Assembly (NCBI GenBank): GCA_029204225.1
Contig: CM055095.1
Coordinates: forward strand, 23,384,026-23,448,025
Source of the DNA: Diphasiastrum complanatum
Lineage: Eukaryota; Streptophyta; Lycopodiopsida; Lycopodiales; Lycopodiaceae
Direction: 5' to 3'
Length of the DNA: 64,000 nt
Shown here: positions 10,128-20,907 of the stretch, piece by piece
Position numbering within the stretch: the stretch's first letter is position 1
Layout: the number at the start of each line of letters is the position of its first letter
Notes under the pieces: generated by a model
The model's database searches: none
What the model saw: only the letters and a program-made list of their open reading frames with translations
What the model was told of the DNA's origin: nothing
Program-made: the position numbers and the translations under genes

Positions 10128-10713
10128 CTAGTTGACATCGAACAAGAAGTCGATGCATGTGAGTACATAATTTGTGATCATCATTTTTTTGTAATAAACT
10201 ACTTTATTCACTTGTGCAACCAATGTTAATAGAAAATGGAATTCAATGTGTTGATAGGTAACAAATTCCAAAAGTGAGATCCATTTACATACTGTTTTAT
10301 ATCGTGGTTTATACAGAGGGGCCGTTTTTTTCATTAGTCTCGGTATTACCCTCGGTTAGCATAGTATCCTGGAATGCTTCTGGCCACATGGACCCTCTTT
10401 ATATCCCTCTCTATCAATGTCTCAAAAAAAACTTCAAATTTGATAGGCTTATACGAACGTCAGCCTCGGTATACCTCTCAAATTAGCTTTAGTATTCCAA
10501 TGTATGTACAAGGCCCTTAGTGAATTTATAACCCTCTCTATATCCCGCTCTATAAATGTGTCAAAAGCAGGTTCAAATTTAATAGGCATATACGAAGGCC
10601 AAACACCGGACCCGAGGCTCGAGCATTCCGCTTCCCCCGCGACTCATTTCAAAATCTATCTTTCAAAGAAACGCTAAAAAAAAGCCTTGGTAATCTCCCG
10701 TCCTCTTGTAGTG
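10128..10713 (+). repeat. CACTA 3' subterminal region and TIR
   Basis: Non-coding. Two diverged direct copies of a unit of about 70 bp ('ccctctctatatccc.ctctat.aatgt.tcaaaa...ttcaaatttgatagg') occupy 10,394-10,460 and 10,527-10,600, as expected for subterminal repeats of CACTA elements. The element closes with CTCTTGTAGTG at 10,703-10,713. Confidence 0.75.
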
Positions 10714-10889
10714 GGCCCTGGCAAAATGTGTGTTTGCTCATGAACAATTTGAAAATCACTATCTTGTGATAATAGACGATCTCCAGCTCAGGGGCACCAC
10801 ATAAGAAGATCAATAGCTAGGAAAAATCTAGCACATGACCAGATGAACACGTACAGAGACCATTTAACATTTGATGTGGTGGTCTAAAT
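10714..10889. other. CACTA flank, non-coding
   Basis: Flank shared with 25,088-25,219 in inverted orientation up to about 10,845, where M jumps to the equivalent of 12,598 through the shared word 'gatga'. No gene seen. Confidence 0.7.
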
Positions 10890-11318
10890 GTGGTACAAAC
10901 GGTAATGACAAACAAGTCAGAGGAGAGTTGGAAGAGTGGAAGAATTGGACATGCAACCAATGATAAGCTGAGTGAAGGAATAAATTTGCTATGTGAGAGT
11001 ATTTTGAAAAAGTAATTGTTGATTTTCCACCAAAAATTCAAATGGAATCATCAAAGGCTACACTAGTGGAAGTAGACATCTAAGAGTGGGAAGATCATGT
11101 TGAAAAGTGAAATTGTAAATTTCCACATGAGCCATCGAATAAAGAAGAATAAAGGATTCCAAGATGTGGCTTTTCAATGCACTTGACTTGTTGCAAAAAG
11201 GTAATATAATTGTTAGTGTTGAACTGGATTTCACACCACATTGGACCCACGAAGCAATATCAACGTGGCAAACCTTTTGAATTGACAAAATCTTTAAAAT
11301 TCAAAAGTTCCCAGTTAA
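10890..11318 (-). repeat. Repeat block C, inverted partial copy
   Basis: Inverted copy of the core of block C (compare 14,430-14,900 and 21,650-22,070), ending at the word 'aaaattcaaaagttccc'. At about 11,318 it joins the exon-like block E. Protein-like minus-strand frames here are fragments of the peptide described at 21,886-22,205. Confidence 0.75.
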
Positions 11319-11600
11319 AATTCAAATATCCCATACGATTTGAAAATCCAGAAAACATAAAAACCTTTTTGCCTGAGATGCAACAATTGACTTTGATGGT
11401 TAGAAACTTCAAAGCTGATTTAGATATAAAGTTCTTTTTTCGCTTTTAGTGTTTCTAGTGCTATTTTTGAGCTTTATAATTATAAAACTCAGGTTCTATG
11501 GACCACTATTTCTTGAAAATATAATAGTGTGCAGGTGTCAATGGAATACGTGTTTGGCAGCTGAACAAAGATGGAAAATGGTTCCAGATAGATAATAGAT
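11318..11600 (+). pseudogene. Repeated two-exon gene 3' end, plus-strand copy (block E)
   Basis: Copy of the last two exons seen best at 20,908-21,567. Exon residues 'FLPEMQQLTLMVRNFKAD' end at 11,423, but the donor GTATAAAG has become ATATAAAG. The acceptor TGTGCAG is kept at 11,528-11,534. The last exon then reads VNGIRVWQLNKDGKW but loses its normal stop. It is therefore a broken copy. Unit R lost this copy in the deletion that ends at its position 51,012. Confidence 0.65.
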
Positions 11601-11706
11601 CTACAATGTTACGTAGAACTAATTAAAAGTTTTATTTCCCTTCAAAAATATAGAATCGTTTTGTCCTCCAGTATCTTAGTCTGCGTTCTTCCACTTTTTA
11701 TTTTCT

Positions 11707-11832
11707 TTGTTCGTGCTGAAGCTTGTAAATTTTTCATTTTGGAACAGTAATGACTTAACTTCTGGAATTTATCACTCATTTATGCATGGATCTGGAATCG
11801 ATATGCATGTTTATACCGTCTTTAGTAAGCAC

Positions 11833-11864
<32 letters not shown>

Positions 11865-13800
11865 TTATTCGTCTTCAGCAACTGTGCTATAATGATGCTT
11901 AATCATGTTTCAGAGTTTTGTCTTATTGGTTAAAAGCGGAATTGGGTATTTCGAAAATACGGTGATGCAGCAGACTTCACTATGTGAGTCATCAAAGGGC
12001 AGTTTATTTACTTCTCTTTCGCTAACGCGCGTTCAATTTTCACATACAAACATTCAAAGAGGGATAACTGGGTTGATGTTCTTTCATGTAGCCAAATGCC
12101 AAAAGGATAGCCGTCTAGGGCAGATTACACTCATGTGATGGAGAGTCTGGCGGCTTCATCATATATTGTCTACTTCTTCAGAATTATTTCAAATATTGGC
12201 ATGGTATTGATCGTATTAATGTTTCTAAAGCATTAGCTATGATATTCCAAGCATTCTTAGAAAATAACATCCCATCAGAACTTTGAATTAGTATTAGTTT
12301 GAACTCTAAGTTGCATCAAAGTTGCTGGTTGACGATAAGTTGACTCTCGGCTGCTGTAGAGTATGGAATATTAAATCCTGGTGCCCCAAACTTGATTTGG
12401 TGTCACCCATAATGTCCCCACGTAGCCTCTGAATCAACTCTAGAGTCAGTGTTCCAGTCTCATCCTGACACTGTAGTACTCGATATTGATAAAGGCACAT
12501 TGACGGAGAGAGAGGCCCGGGTTACTCGCGAGGAAGAATTCAGCTTAGAGGTGTTTTGAGCTGGGAGAAGAGAGGCTACTTAGAGCTTTATCTACCGCCA
12601 TCGATGAGTGTCTATAGCAAAGTTGAACGTGTAAATGCCTGCCACATCATATTTAAGTTGCCATTCATGAGGTAGTTTTGCTGCGCCCATGTATAATAAA
12701 TGATGGGAGTTCATGGTTCGGTTTGTTTGCTGTTAAGAAGAATTATCCATCCTTGGCTTTTGTAACATTGGCCTTATAATGGATGTACAATGTATAAAAA
12801 GTAATGCTTGTATATAGTAGCAACTAATGAAAGAATACAAAAGGTAATCAAATAAAGTATCAAGAGGCGCTGCTTTAGACTGCAAAACAAAAATAAGAAA
12901 GGCAATCAAAGAAGATCACGAGAGTCTCTATATTAGACAAGATTTTAGTGGCATGTTGTGCTGAAACTACAAATCAGGTGATATAAAACTTTGAAAAAAA
13001 ATATAGTATCTCTAAGAATTCTTTCATAGTTGCTGGTTTTGTGCATGTTATTTTTAAATTATAAGAAGCTAGAACATGTGATAGGGTTTGTAAGCCTACG
13101 AGAAAGTCTTCATGATGTGCTTAGTGGTGTATATAGCTACTACATAGCAATTGTGTTTGGAACTCTTATTTGAGGATGAGATATATTAGTGTATTAGTAG
13201 CACGACCTTTGTGCTTGTTGTTGGGCATTGGCAATGTTGGGTATGGTTGTTTTTGTAAAAATTTAGGATCCAAAGAATAGTTGCATAAAAAATCACTTCC
13301 TTTTATGTTAGGCAATTTCTACACTTTTTCAAAATGAAATAGAAGCAAAACCTAATCAACACCTACTTGAGTCTCCCAATAATGAACACATGTTTAGATT
13401 TGATCCCAAATCTCTATAAACGTGTCATACTATAGTGAATAGCATTTAATGCGTCATCAATATAGATATCTACCAAAGATAACCAAAAACATGAAGATTG
13501 TATTACTCCATAATCTTTACAAATTGAAACCTAGCATCATGGTAGGGGATGTCTTGTCGCTAGACGATTGGCTTCTGGAAGAAAGTGCTAGCCCCATCCC
13601 TCCCCTCCCCTTTTTTTCTTTTAATGTTCATAGTATTTTTTATCTTCCTCTTTTTCCAATGTTGCTTTAAAAGTAGCTTGACTCAAATTTGTTGGGCACG
13701 GTCCAAATGGAGGATACCAACAATTCCTCCGGTTGCACATCCTTTGAACATGGTTTTTGATGGTGTGCAAATGCAAGAGACAAATGGGGATGAGTCAACT
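11707..13800 (+). repeat. Repeat block B, copy 1
   Basis: About 2.1 kb, shared with 51,012-53,260 (direct) and 17,935-20,060 and 59,190-61,300 (inverted). Partial copies are at 20,310-20,790, 24,240-25,088, 33,005-33,904 and 61,590-61,990. It contains a (TC)n locus at about 11,831-11,860 just before 'gcattt.ttcgtcttcagcaac', and an exon-like stretch at 11,911-12,140 whose frame is shifted. The rest is non-coding. Confidence 0.85.
11911..12140 (+). pseudogene. Exon-like segment 'SFVLLVKSGIGYYRKYGDASD', copy 1
   Basis: Preceded by an acceptor-like 'aatcatgtttcag'. The family reads SFVLLVKSGIGYYRKYGDASD and, in the best copies (19,618-19,824 and 60,825-61,031 on the minus strand), continues to 'KRDNWVDVLSCSKMPEA' and a stop. 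This copy has lost part of the 'YYRKYGDASD' frame and shifts later. Protein family not recognised. It may be a terminal exon or untranslated sequence. Confidence 0.4.
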
Positions 13801-13829
13801 ATCCCTAATCTATAGAGCTAGGAATGAAT

Positions 13830-14310
13830 CTATTGGTCACAACATTGTCTAGAACACCCCGCCCAGGCCATCATTTGAAAGACATAGACCTTGGGAGACG
13901 ACAACTAGCAAACAAGGTACCTCGGTCCCCTGAGCACTATGAGAAAACTATTTGAGCACTCATTTTGATCAATGCAGAAAACATTCAGGCCGTGAATTGC
14001 CACATGCTACCTATCTTTGGCATATGCTAATGTATCACTAAACTTAGATCCATATCTGACGAACTACCTTATGGATGGAAGCACCCAGAGCAGAAAGAGC
14101 CCGAGAAACTACCACCTTGATCTTTGAATACCCCATACTCGAATTCCATACTTATATAGATCTCCTATTACTTCCCCTAACTCACCGGCTAGCAGACGTA
14201 TGTGTGGTGCTGCCTCAACCTCCACAAGTCCTCCTACCACCCGACAACGCACCGCACCATCACATCCTGCATCCGCACCTTCTCTTCTTCTGCCACATCC
14301 ATTGTATTGA
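13830..14310 (+). pseudogene. Repeated ORF fragment 'LSRTPRPGHHLKDIDLGRR'
   Basis: The best copy is 53,273-53,569 in unit R. This copy has stops in the same frame ('EKTI*ALILINAENIQ', 'FGIC*CITKL'). A third, minus-strand copy lies at 57,628-57,897. The peptide is not one I recognise. Its first part ('tgtctagaacacc') is also found at 3,290 and 43,740 and inverted at 15,720, so the fragment has been copied independently of the rest. Confidence 0.5.
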
Positions 14311-14314
14311 CACA

Positions 14315-14318
14315 CACA

Positions 14319-14351
<33 letters not shown>

Positions 14352-15010
14352 CAAACACACACAGTCTTTATTTATACTTGTGCGGGTGGTTGTTGAATTC
14401 AGTCGCCGCAACCCTAAAAGTAAAAGCAAAGAACCAAGAACTTTGGAATTTTAAAGATTTTGTCGATTCAAAAGGTTTGCCACGTTGATATTGCTTTGTG
14501 GGTTCAATGTGGTGTGAAATTCAGTTAAAAATAACAGTTACATTACCTTTTTGCAACAATTGAAGTGCATTGAAAGGCCACATATTGGAATCCTTTCTTT
14601 TTCTTTATTTTGTGGCTCATGTGAAAATCTACAATTTAGCTTTTCAACATGATCTTCCCACTCTTAGATGTCTACTTCCACTAGTGTAGCCTTTTATGAT
14701 TCCCTTTGAATCTTTGGTGGAAAATCAACAATTACTTTTTCAAAATACTCTCACATAGAAAACTTATTCCTTCACTCAGCTTATTGTTGGTTGCATGTCC
14801 AATTCTTCCACTCTTGCAACTCTCCTATGACTTTGTCATTACCCTTTGTACTCTCAGTGATGTTGCTATTGGTGATCCCTCTCGACAATACCTCCTTTGT
14901 TGTTCTTCCATCACATAAGGGGCTATTGCATCTCCCGTGGCTCAAGAGAAGGAGCAAGGTTACAATGACCATGCATTTGGCAAAAAGTTAATGCCCTTTG
15001 CTTTAATAGT
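14315..15010 (+). repeat. Repeat block C, copy 1
   Basis: Starts at a (TC)n locus (14,322-14,348) followed by ACACAC and 'tatacttgtgcgggtggttg'. Shared with 21,540-22,205, 53,759-54,555 and 62,240-63,030 (direct) and 10,890-11,318 (inverted). Frames carry 'DVAIGDPSRQYLL' and 'NDHAFGKKLMPFAL', described at 21,886. An in-frame TAA follows SSIT in this copy. Confidence 0.8.
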
Positions 15011-15015
15011 TGAAT

Positions 15016-15216
15016 TTGTATAAGAGGGATAAGAATGAAAGGGCTTTGGCTATAAAGCATCAGATCACCAACAAGGGTAGGGAACTTGTTTATGTGAAAA
15101 ACTTGAGACTTTGCCAGATCAATGCACGATAGAATGGATACATGAGACACATCGAAAACGATAGGAAGGACACCATATAAAAAATACAAAATGAGATTTC
15201 ACAAGTGGGTGCATGA
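15016..15216 (+). pseudogene. Charged peptide fragment 'LYKRDKNERALAIKHQ'
   Basis: A frame without a start codon reads 38 residues, LYKRDKNERALAIKHQ onward to QINAR. It then reads through single stops into 'NGYMRHIENDRKDTI' and 'KIQNEISQVGA'. Composition (Lys, Arg, Asp, Glu, Asn) looks like true coding sequence rather than chance. The R copy at 54,590-54,780 has more damage. The opposite-strand hydrophobic ORF is its shadow. Family unknown; probably a gene or TE exon fragment carried in block C. Confidence 0.4.
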
Positions 15217-16529
15217 AGGTAATATTCTATGATGAATGAGTGAAAAACACTTTGATTTTGTTCTAGTGTATATGCATGTACTATTTATTTATTTTAAACT
15301 GTATGATATGCGCTTCCCATAAAATAGTATTGAGTGTGTATTGTCATATTGGCATATGCTTGACATCAACATATTGAATGGATTGCACTTGATATTGGGT
15401 AATGGAAACTCTCCACACACAAAGCAAAAGTAATGCATGAGACCAGAATCCAATTGTGGAAATCCCAATTATGTAGGTACTATTGAGTGTTTATGACATG
15501 GCTTCCAAAAAAATAGGTAATGTGTATCTTACAGTTTAAGATTCTACCACATGAAATCATCGAAAATTACTATAAACCTATTAGAACCTATCAATCACTT
15601 ACAAACGGTTACAAATAATTGAAATAACTTCTTGAAGAAATAGCAAAGCAATTGAATTAGACTCGATTTTGGTATGTGTCGTCTGCCAAGGTCCGTGTGT
15701 TTCAAGAGATGGCCTGGGCGGGGTGTTCTAGACAATGTTATGACAAATTGATTCGTTCCCAGTTCGAGAGGTATGTTTCACCCTCGTCAAGTATAAAGTC
15801 GCCTATGTTTTTCAAGAGGGTCAACAATAACTTATATCATACAGTATTATCATGAAAACCATCTCCAATACCCAACAATTTGTGTTGTTTCATTTTTTGG
15901 ATTAGTTGAATATAGTTTAAATTCATGAAAATTTGTTTACCTAACATAGTCAAATTAGTTGATCACCGTCATTTTGTGCATAGCAATGTAGTATTTTTGT
16001 AATTTATTGTTTACTGGATAGATTAAAATTTAGTCAACATGGAATAGTTTAATAGTAATTTAAATCCAAATCCTAAGTTGAAATGCATATTGGCCTTCAA
16101 TCCTTTTAAAATATTCACTTTGAAGATGACCCAAGTCCATGAAATTAGTGAAGGGTGAAATTTATTCAACTTGAAAAAACAATTCAACTGTGAAAATAGC
16201 CCTTATCTCCTTGTCCTAAGCCCATTTAGGACTAAACGAAGGGCTATGAACTTCAAACGAAGGGCACCCGGATTGTATCTACAAGTACGATACCCCAAAA
16301 TAGAGTGATTACCATGAAAAAAACACTTAGTGAACACAAAAACTCATTTTTCCCCTTCAGGAAGCACGTAGGTGGATGTGTGTGGTAAAAACACAAGAAC
16401 ACATGTAGCAAATATCCATGCACAATACAAAGAAGGTGGTGCGGCCAAAAACAAATTTCGCGTGGATATAGTCGTGGATAGGTGTACCCCTTACTTTCGT
16501 CCCATTAAAAACAAGCTTTTAATTTTTAG
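15217..16529. repeat. Non-coding repeat between blocks C and A
   Basis: No gene. Shared with R 54,790-55,290 and 57,812-58,660, but R carries an extra 2.5 kb (55,291-57,811) at the point equivalent to about 15,677. The part at 15,690-15,890 is an inverted copy of 3,130-3,310. The part 15,900-16,520 is AT-rich without a recognisable feature. Confidence 0.75.
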
Positions 16530-17075
16530 GGAGGGAATATGAGGTGACATTATGAAACAAGACATAACCGCAAGGTTTGGGTAAATTAAGTAACATTATG
16601 AACGAGCTTGAAATAGAATGGTATTAGGTATGCTTTATGTTACATGGAAACAAATTTGACATGGATTCATTGTTAGGGTTGTGATTCTGAAATATGACAT
16701 AACTGCAAGGTTTGGTTATTTTAATCAACACATTTAACTCTAAATCGTTTGAATCTAGATCTAAATATGCATCATCTCGACACTCATTTGAATCTAGATC
16801 TAAATATAATCGTAGATTTCCTAGCATGTTTAATTTCTTTGAGAATGTGAGGCAGCTTCTGAGAAAAACATGTATAAACTATTTATTCCAATATAGGTGA
16901 GCCCACATTGGGCATCAACAAACTTGTAAAAGTGTCTATTTTTAATATGTATGCTATGTGTCTATCTATTATTTTCTATACATTAGAGATAGTTGACTCA
17001 TCCCCAATTGTCTCTTTTATTTGCACACCATCAAAAACTCAGTTCAGAGGATGTGTGACCCGAGGAATTGATGGT
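16530..17075 (-). repeat. Repeat block A, truncated inverted copy
   Basis: Inverted copy of 5,780-6,250. On the minus strand it encodes 'GNLRLYLDLDSNECRDDAY' with a short local duplication of 'YLDLDSN'. Directly followed by a second, longer inverted copy at 17,180-18,000 with only about 100 bp between. Confidence 0.8.
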
Positions 17076-17179
17076 ATCCTGATGGTGGATCTACATGGGT
17101 CTTTCAATGAGTCATTGGGGAACTAGATGACGTGGCCCAGATAGGTTGCAGAGGTGTCTAGTGAGAAATCACAATGCAC
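17076..17179. other. Unique spacer between two A copies
   Basis: 'gatggtggatctacatggg' to 'gcactattttcatctcc': seen only here in the window. Unit R has a single junction instead (near 59,200), so this spacer and the adjoining A copy are extra to L. No gene. Confidence 0.55.
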
Positions 17180-18000
17180 TATTTTCATCTCCTTACTCAA
17201 TGAGCGATAAATACTAGAACATATATGAATTAACAATGCCAAAATTTTGCAGAGTAAGAAAAACCATTGTGATATGTGTATAACTAACATATCTATTGTT
17301 TTGTTTTGGTTTATTATAGCTCTTCATTTTCAATATGTGACTTTTGAATGGCTATCATTGTATGAGGCTGGCCTTCGATTCTAGTTTAATAGTCATTAAA
17401 ATTTCCAATTCTAAGGTGGTAGCCCTTACTTTTCTCCCATTAAAGACAAGGTTATAACTTTTCTTGATAGGAAAACCCTACACGGAGTACATAGGGAGGT
17501 GACATTATGAAATAAGACATAACCGCAAGGTTTAGGTAATTTAAGTAACGCATTTAACTCTAACAAGATTGAAATAGAATGATATTAGGTATGCTCTATG
17601 TTAAATGGAAACAAATTTGACATGGATTCATTGTTAGAATTGTGATTCTGAAATAGGACATAACCACAAGGTTTGGGTATTTTAATTAACACATTTAACT
17701 CTAAATCATTTGATATGCATCATCTCGACACTCATTTGAATCTAGATCTAAATATAATCGTAGATTTCCTACCATATTTAATTTCTTTGAGAATGTGAGG
17801 TAGCTTATGAGAATAACATGTATAAGCTATTTATTCCAATAAAGGAGAGCCCACATTGGGCATCAACAAATTTGTAAAAGTGTCTATTATGCTATGTGTC
17901 TATCTATTATTTTCTATACATTAGGGATAGTTGACTCATCCCCAATTGTCTCTTTGCACACCATCAAAAGTTCTGTTCAGAGGATGTGTGGCCGGAGGAA
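17180..18000 (-). repeat. Repeat block A, inverted copy 2
   Basis: Inverted copy of 5,762-6,566 and close in sequence to it. Absent from the equivalent place in unit R. Non-coding apart from the decayed LYLDLDSNEC peptide near 17,720-17,765. Confidence 0.8.
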
Positions 18001-20060
18001 TTGATGGTATCCTACATTTGGATCGTGCCCAACAAATTTGAGTCAAGTTGTTTTTAAAGCAACATTGGAAAAAGAGGAAGACAAAAAAAAAGGAAAACAC
18101 TATGAACATTAAAAGAAAAAAAGGAGAGGGGAGGGATGAGGCTAGCACTCTCTCATGGAAGCCAACTATATCTAGGGGCACGTCATCCCCTACCATGATG
18201 CTAGGTTACAATTTGTGAAAGATTCTGGAGTAATACTATCTTCATGTTTTTGGCTATCTTTGGTAGATGTCTATATTGATGATGCATTAAATGGTTTTCA
18301 CTATAGTATGACATGTTTATAGAGGTTTGGGATCAAATCTAAATATGTGTTCATTATTGGGAGAGTCAAGTAGGTGTTGATTAGGTTTTGGTTCTATTTC
18401 ATAATGAAATAGTGTAGAAATTGCCTAACATAAAAGGAAGTGATTTTTGATGCAAATATTCTTTGAATCGTAAATTTTCACAAAACAACCATAACAAACA
18501 TTGCCAATGCCCAATTTAACAACCTTTATTACAAAACAACAAGCACAAAGGTCATGCTACTAATACACTAATATATCACATCCTCAAATAAGAGTTCCAA
18601 ACACAGTTGCTATTTAGTAGCTATATACACCACTAAGCACATCCATGAAGACTTTCTCTTAGGCTTACAAACCCTACAACATGTTCTAGCTTCTTATAAT
18701 TTAAAAATAACATGCACAAAACCAACAACTATCAATGAATTCTTACAAATACTATATTTATTTTCAAAGTTTTATATCATCTGATTTGTAGCTTCAGCAC
18801 AACATGCCACTAAAATCTTGTCTAATGTAGAGACTCTCGTGATCTTTTCTGATTGCCTTTCTTATTTTTGTTTTGCAGTCTGGTGTAGGGCCTCTATGAT
18901 CTTATTTGATCACCTTTTGTATTGTTTCATTAGTTGCTACTATATACAAGCATTTATTTTTATACATTGTACATCCATTATAAGGCCAATGTTATAAAAG
19001 CCAAGGATGGATAATTCTTCATAAAAGCAAGCAACCGAACCATGAACTCCCATCCTTTATTATACATGGGCGCTAAAGCTCTAAGTAGCCTCTCTTATCC
19101 CAACCCAAAACACCTCTAAGCTGAATTCATCCTCCTAGCGAGTTTCTCGGGCCTCGCTCTCCGTCAATGTGCCTTTATCAATATCGAGCGCTACGTTCAC
19201 AGGTGGTATCGCATATAACTCATATTTGCCCTTTAGCCTAGTGCAAAATGAGACTGGAACACTGACTCTAAATCTGATTCAGAGGCTACGTGGGGACAAT
19301 TATGGGTGACACCAGATGAAGTTTGGGGCACCAGGTTTTAATATTCCATACTCTACAGCAGCCGAGAGTCAACTTACCGACAACCACTAACTTTGATGCA
19401 ACTTAGAGTTCAATCTAATACTAATTCTCCCTTTTATTTCAAAGTTCTAATGGGATGATATTTTCTATGAATGCTTGGAATATCATAGCTAATGCTTTAG
19501 AAACGTTAATACGATCATTACCATGCCAGTATTTGAAATAATTTTGAAGTAGTAGACAATATATGATGAAGCTGCGGCCAGACTCTCCATCACATGAGCG
19601 TATTCTGCCATAGACGGCTATGCTTCTGGCATTTTGCTACATGAAAGAACATCAACCCAGTTATCCCTCTTTGAATGTTTGTATTTGAAAATTGAACGCG
19701 CGTTAGCAAAAGAGAAGTAAAGAAACTGCCTTTTGATTACTAACATATTCAAGTCTGACGCATCACCATATTTTCGGTAATACCCGATTCTGCTTTTAAC
19801 CAATAAGACAAAACTCTGAAACATGATTAAGCATCATTATAGCGCAGTTGCTTAACACACAGAAATGCAGAGAGAGAGAGAGAGGTGATCACTAGAGAGG
19901 GAATAAACATGCATATCGATTACAGATCCATGCATAATTGAGTAATAAATCCCAAAAGTTAAGCCATTATTTTTCAGAAATGAAAAATTTACAAGCTTCA
20001 GCACGAACGAAGAAAATAAAAAGTGCAAGAACACAGATTAAGATATTGGAGGACAAAAGA
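17935..20060 (-). repeat. Repeat block B, inverted copy
   Basis: Inverted counterpart of 11,707-13,800, forming arms of about 2.1 kb separated by about 4.1 kb. Landmarks in reverse order: 'gtcaagttgtttttaaagc', 'gatgatgcattaaatgg', 'aagcaaccgaaccatgaac', 'cgagagtcaactta'. The microsatellite (GA)n at 19,869-19,883 corresponds to the TC locus at 11,831. Unit R has this arm at 59,190-61,300. Confidence 0.85.
19618..19836 (-). pseudogene. Exon-like segment 'SFVLLVKSGIGYYRKYG', open copy
   Basis: Together with 60,825-61,031 this is the best open copy: acceptor-like 'catgtttcag', then SFVLLVKSRIGYYRKYGDAS..., 'RQFLYFSFANARSIFKYKH', 'KRDNWVDVLSCSKMPEA', stop. About 68 residues with no recognised domain. 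It lies downstream (in minus orientation) of block E copies, so it might be part of the same source gene or its 3' region. Copies elsewhere are shifted. Confidence 0.4.
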
Positions 20061-20079
20061 ATTCTATATTTTTGAAGGT

Positions 20080-20320
20080 AAGTAAAATTTTTAACTGGTT
20101 TTACGTAACATTGTAGATCTATTATCTATCGGAGCTCTGGAGCCATTTCCGTCTTTGTTCAGCTGCCAAACACGTATGGATGATTATATTTTCAAGAAAT
20201 AGTGGTCCATTCAACCTGCGTTTTATAATTATAAAGATCAAAAATAGCATTAGAAACATTAAAAGCGAAAAAAGAACTTTCTACCTGAATCAGTTTTGAA
20301 GTTTGTCACCATCAAAAGGT
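20080..20320 (-). pseudogene. Block E, acceptor-deleted copy
   Basis: Retains 'CGTGTTTGGCAGCTGAACAA' and the following intron and exon words, but a deletion relative to 20,941-20,975 removed the TGCAG acceptor and the start of the last exon. Upstream exon sequence is cut after about 20,310 and runs into block B sequence. Confidence 0.55.
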
Positions 20321-20645
20321 TTTAATCTTTTCTGAAATAATTTTGGAGAAGTAGACAATAGATGATGAAGCGGCCAGACACTCCATCACATGAGCGTAAT
20401 CTGCCCTAGACGGGCAGATTACATGAAAGAACGTCAACCCAGTTATCCCTCTAGGAATGTTTGTATGTGAAAATTGAATGCGCGTTAGCAAAAGAGAATA
20501 AAGAAACTGTCCTTTCATGACTAACATAGAAAAGTCTGACGCATCACCATATGTTCGGTAATACCCAATTCCGCTTTTAACCAATAAGACAAAACTCTGC
20601 AACATGATTAAGCATCATTATAGCGCACTTGCTGAAGACGAAGAA

Positions 20646-20707
<62 letters not shown>

Positions 20708-20790
20708 GCTCACTAGAGAGGGAATAAACATGAATATCGATTCCAGATCCATGCATAATTGAGTGATAAATTCCAGAAGTTCAGCGTTTA
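20310..20790 (-). repeat. Repeat block B, partial inverted copy
   Basis: Short inverted copy of about 11,760-12,170, including a (GA)n tract at 20,650-20,704 and the SFVLLVKSGIGYYRTYGDASD frame (20,312-20,605). A nearly identical arrangement is at 61,590-61,990 in unit R. Confidence 0.75.
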
Positions 20791-20907
20791 TTGTTCCAAA
20801 ATGAAAAGTGGAACTACACAGACTAAAGATATTGGAGGACAAAACAATTCTATATTTCTGAAGGGAAATAAAATTTTTAACTGATTCTACGTAACATTGT
20901 AGATCTA

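Larger units (their letters stand above)
8340..10713 (+). mobile_element. CACTA (En/Spm) transposon, copy L, internally deleted
   Basis: The transposase fragments at 8,734-9,105, 9,300-9,550 and 9,625-9,960 read in plus orientation. The 3' terminal inverted repeat CTCTTGTAGTG ends at 10,713. A 5' CACTA end could not be found, so the left limit is approximate. The same 3' end and the same flank ('ggccctggcaaaatgtg') occur inverted at 25,220, so both copies descend from one insertion. The core transposase region present in M (26,700-27,440) is replaced here by about 145 bp of unrelated GTCGGA-type sequence. Confidence 0.8.
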
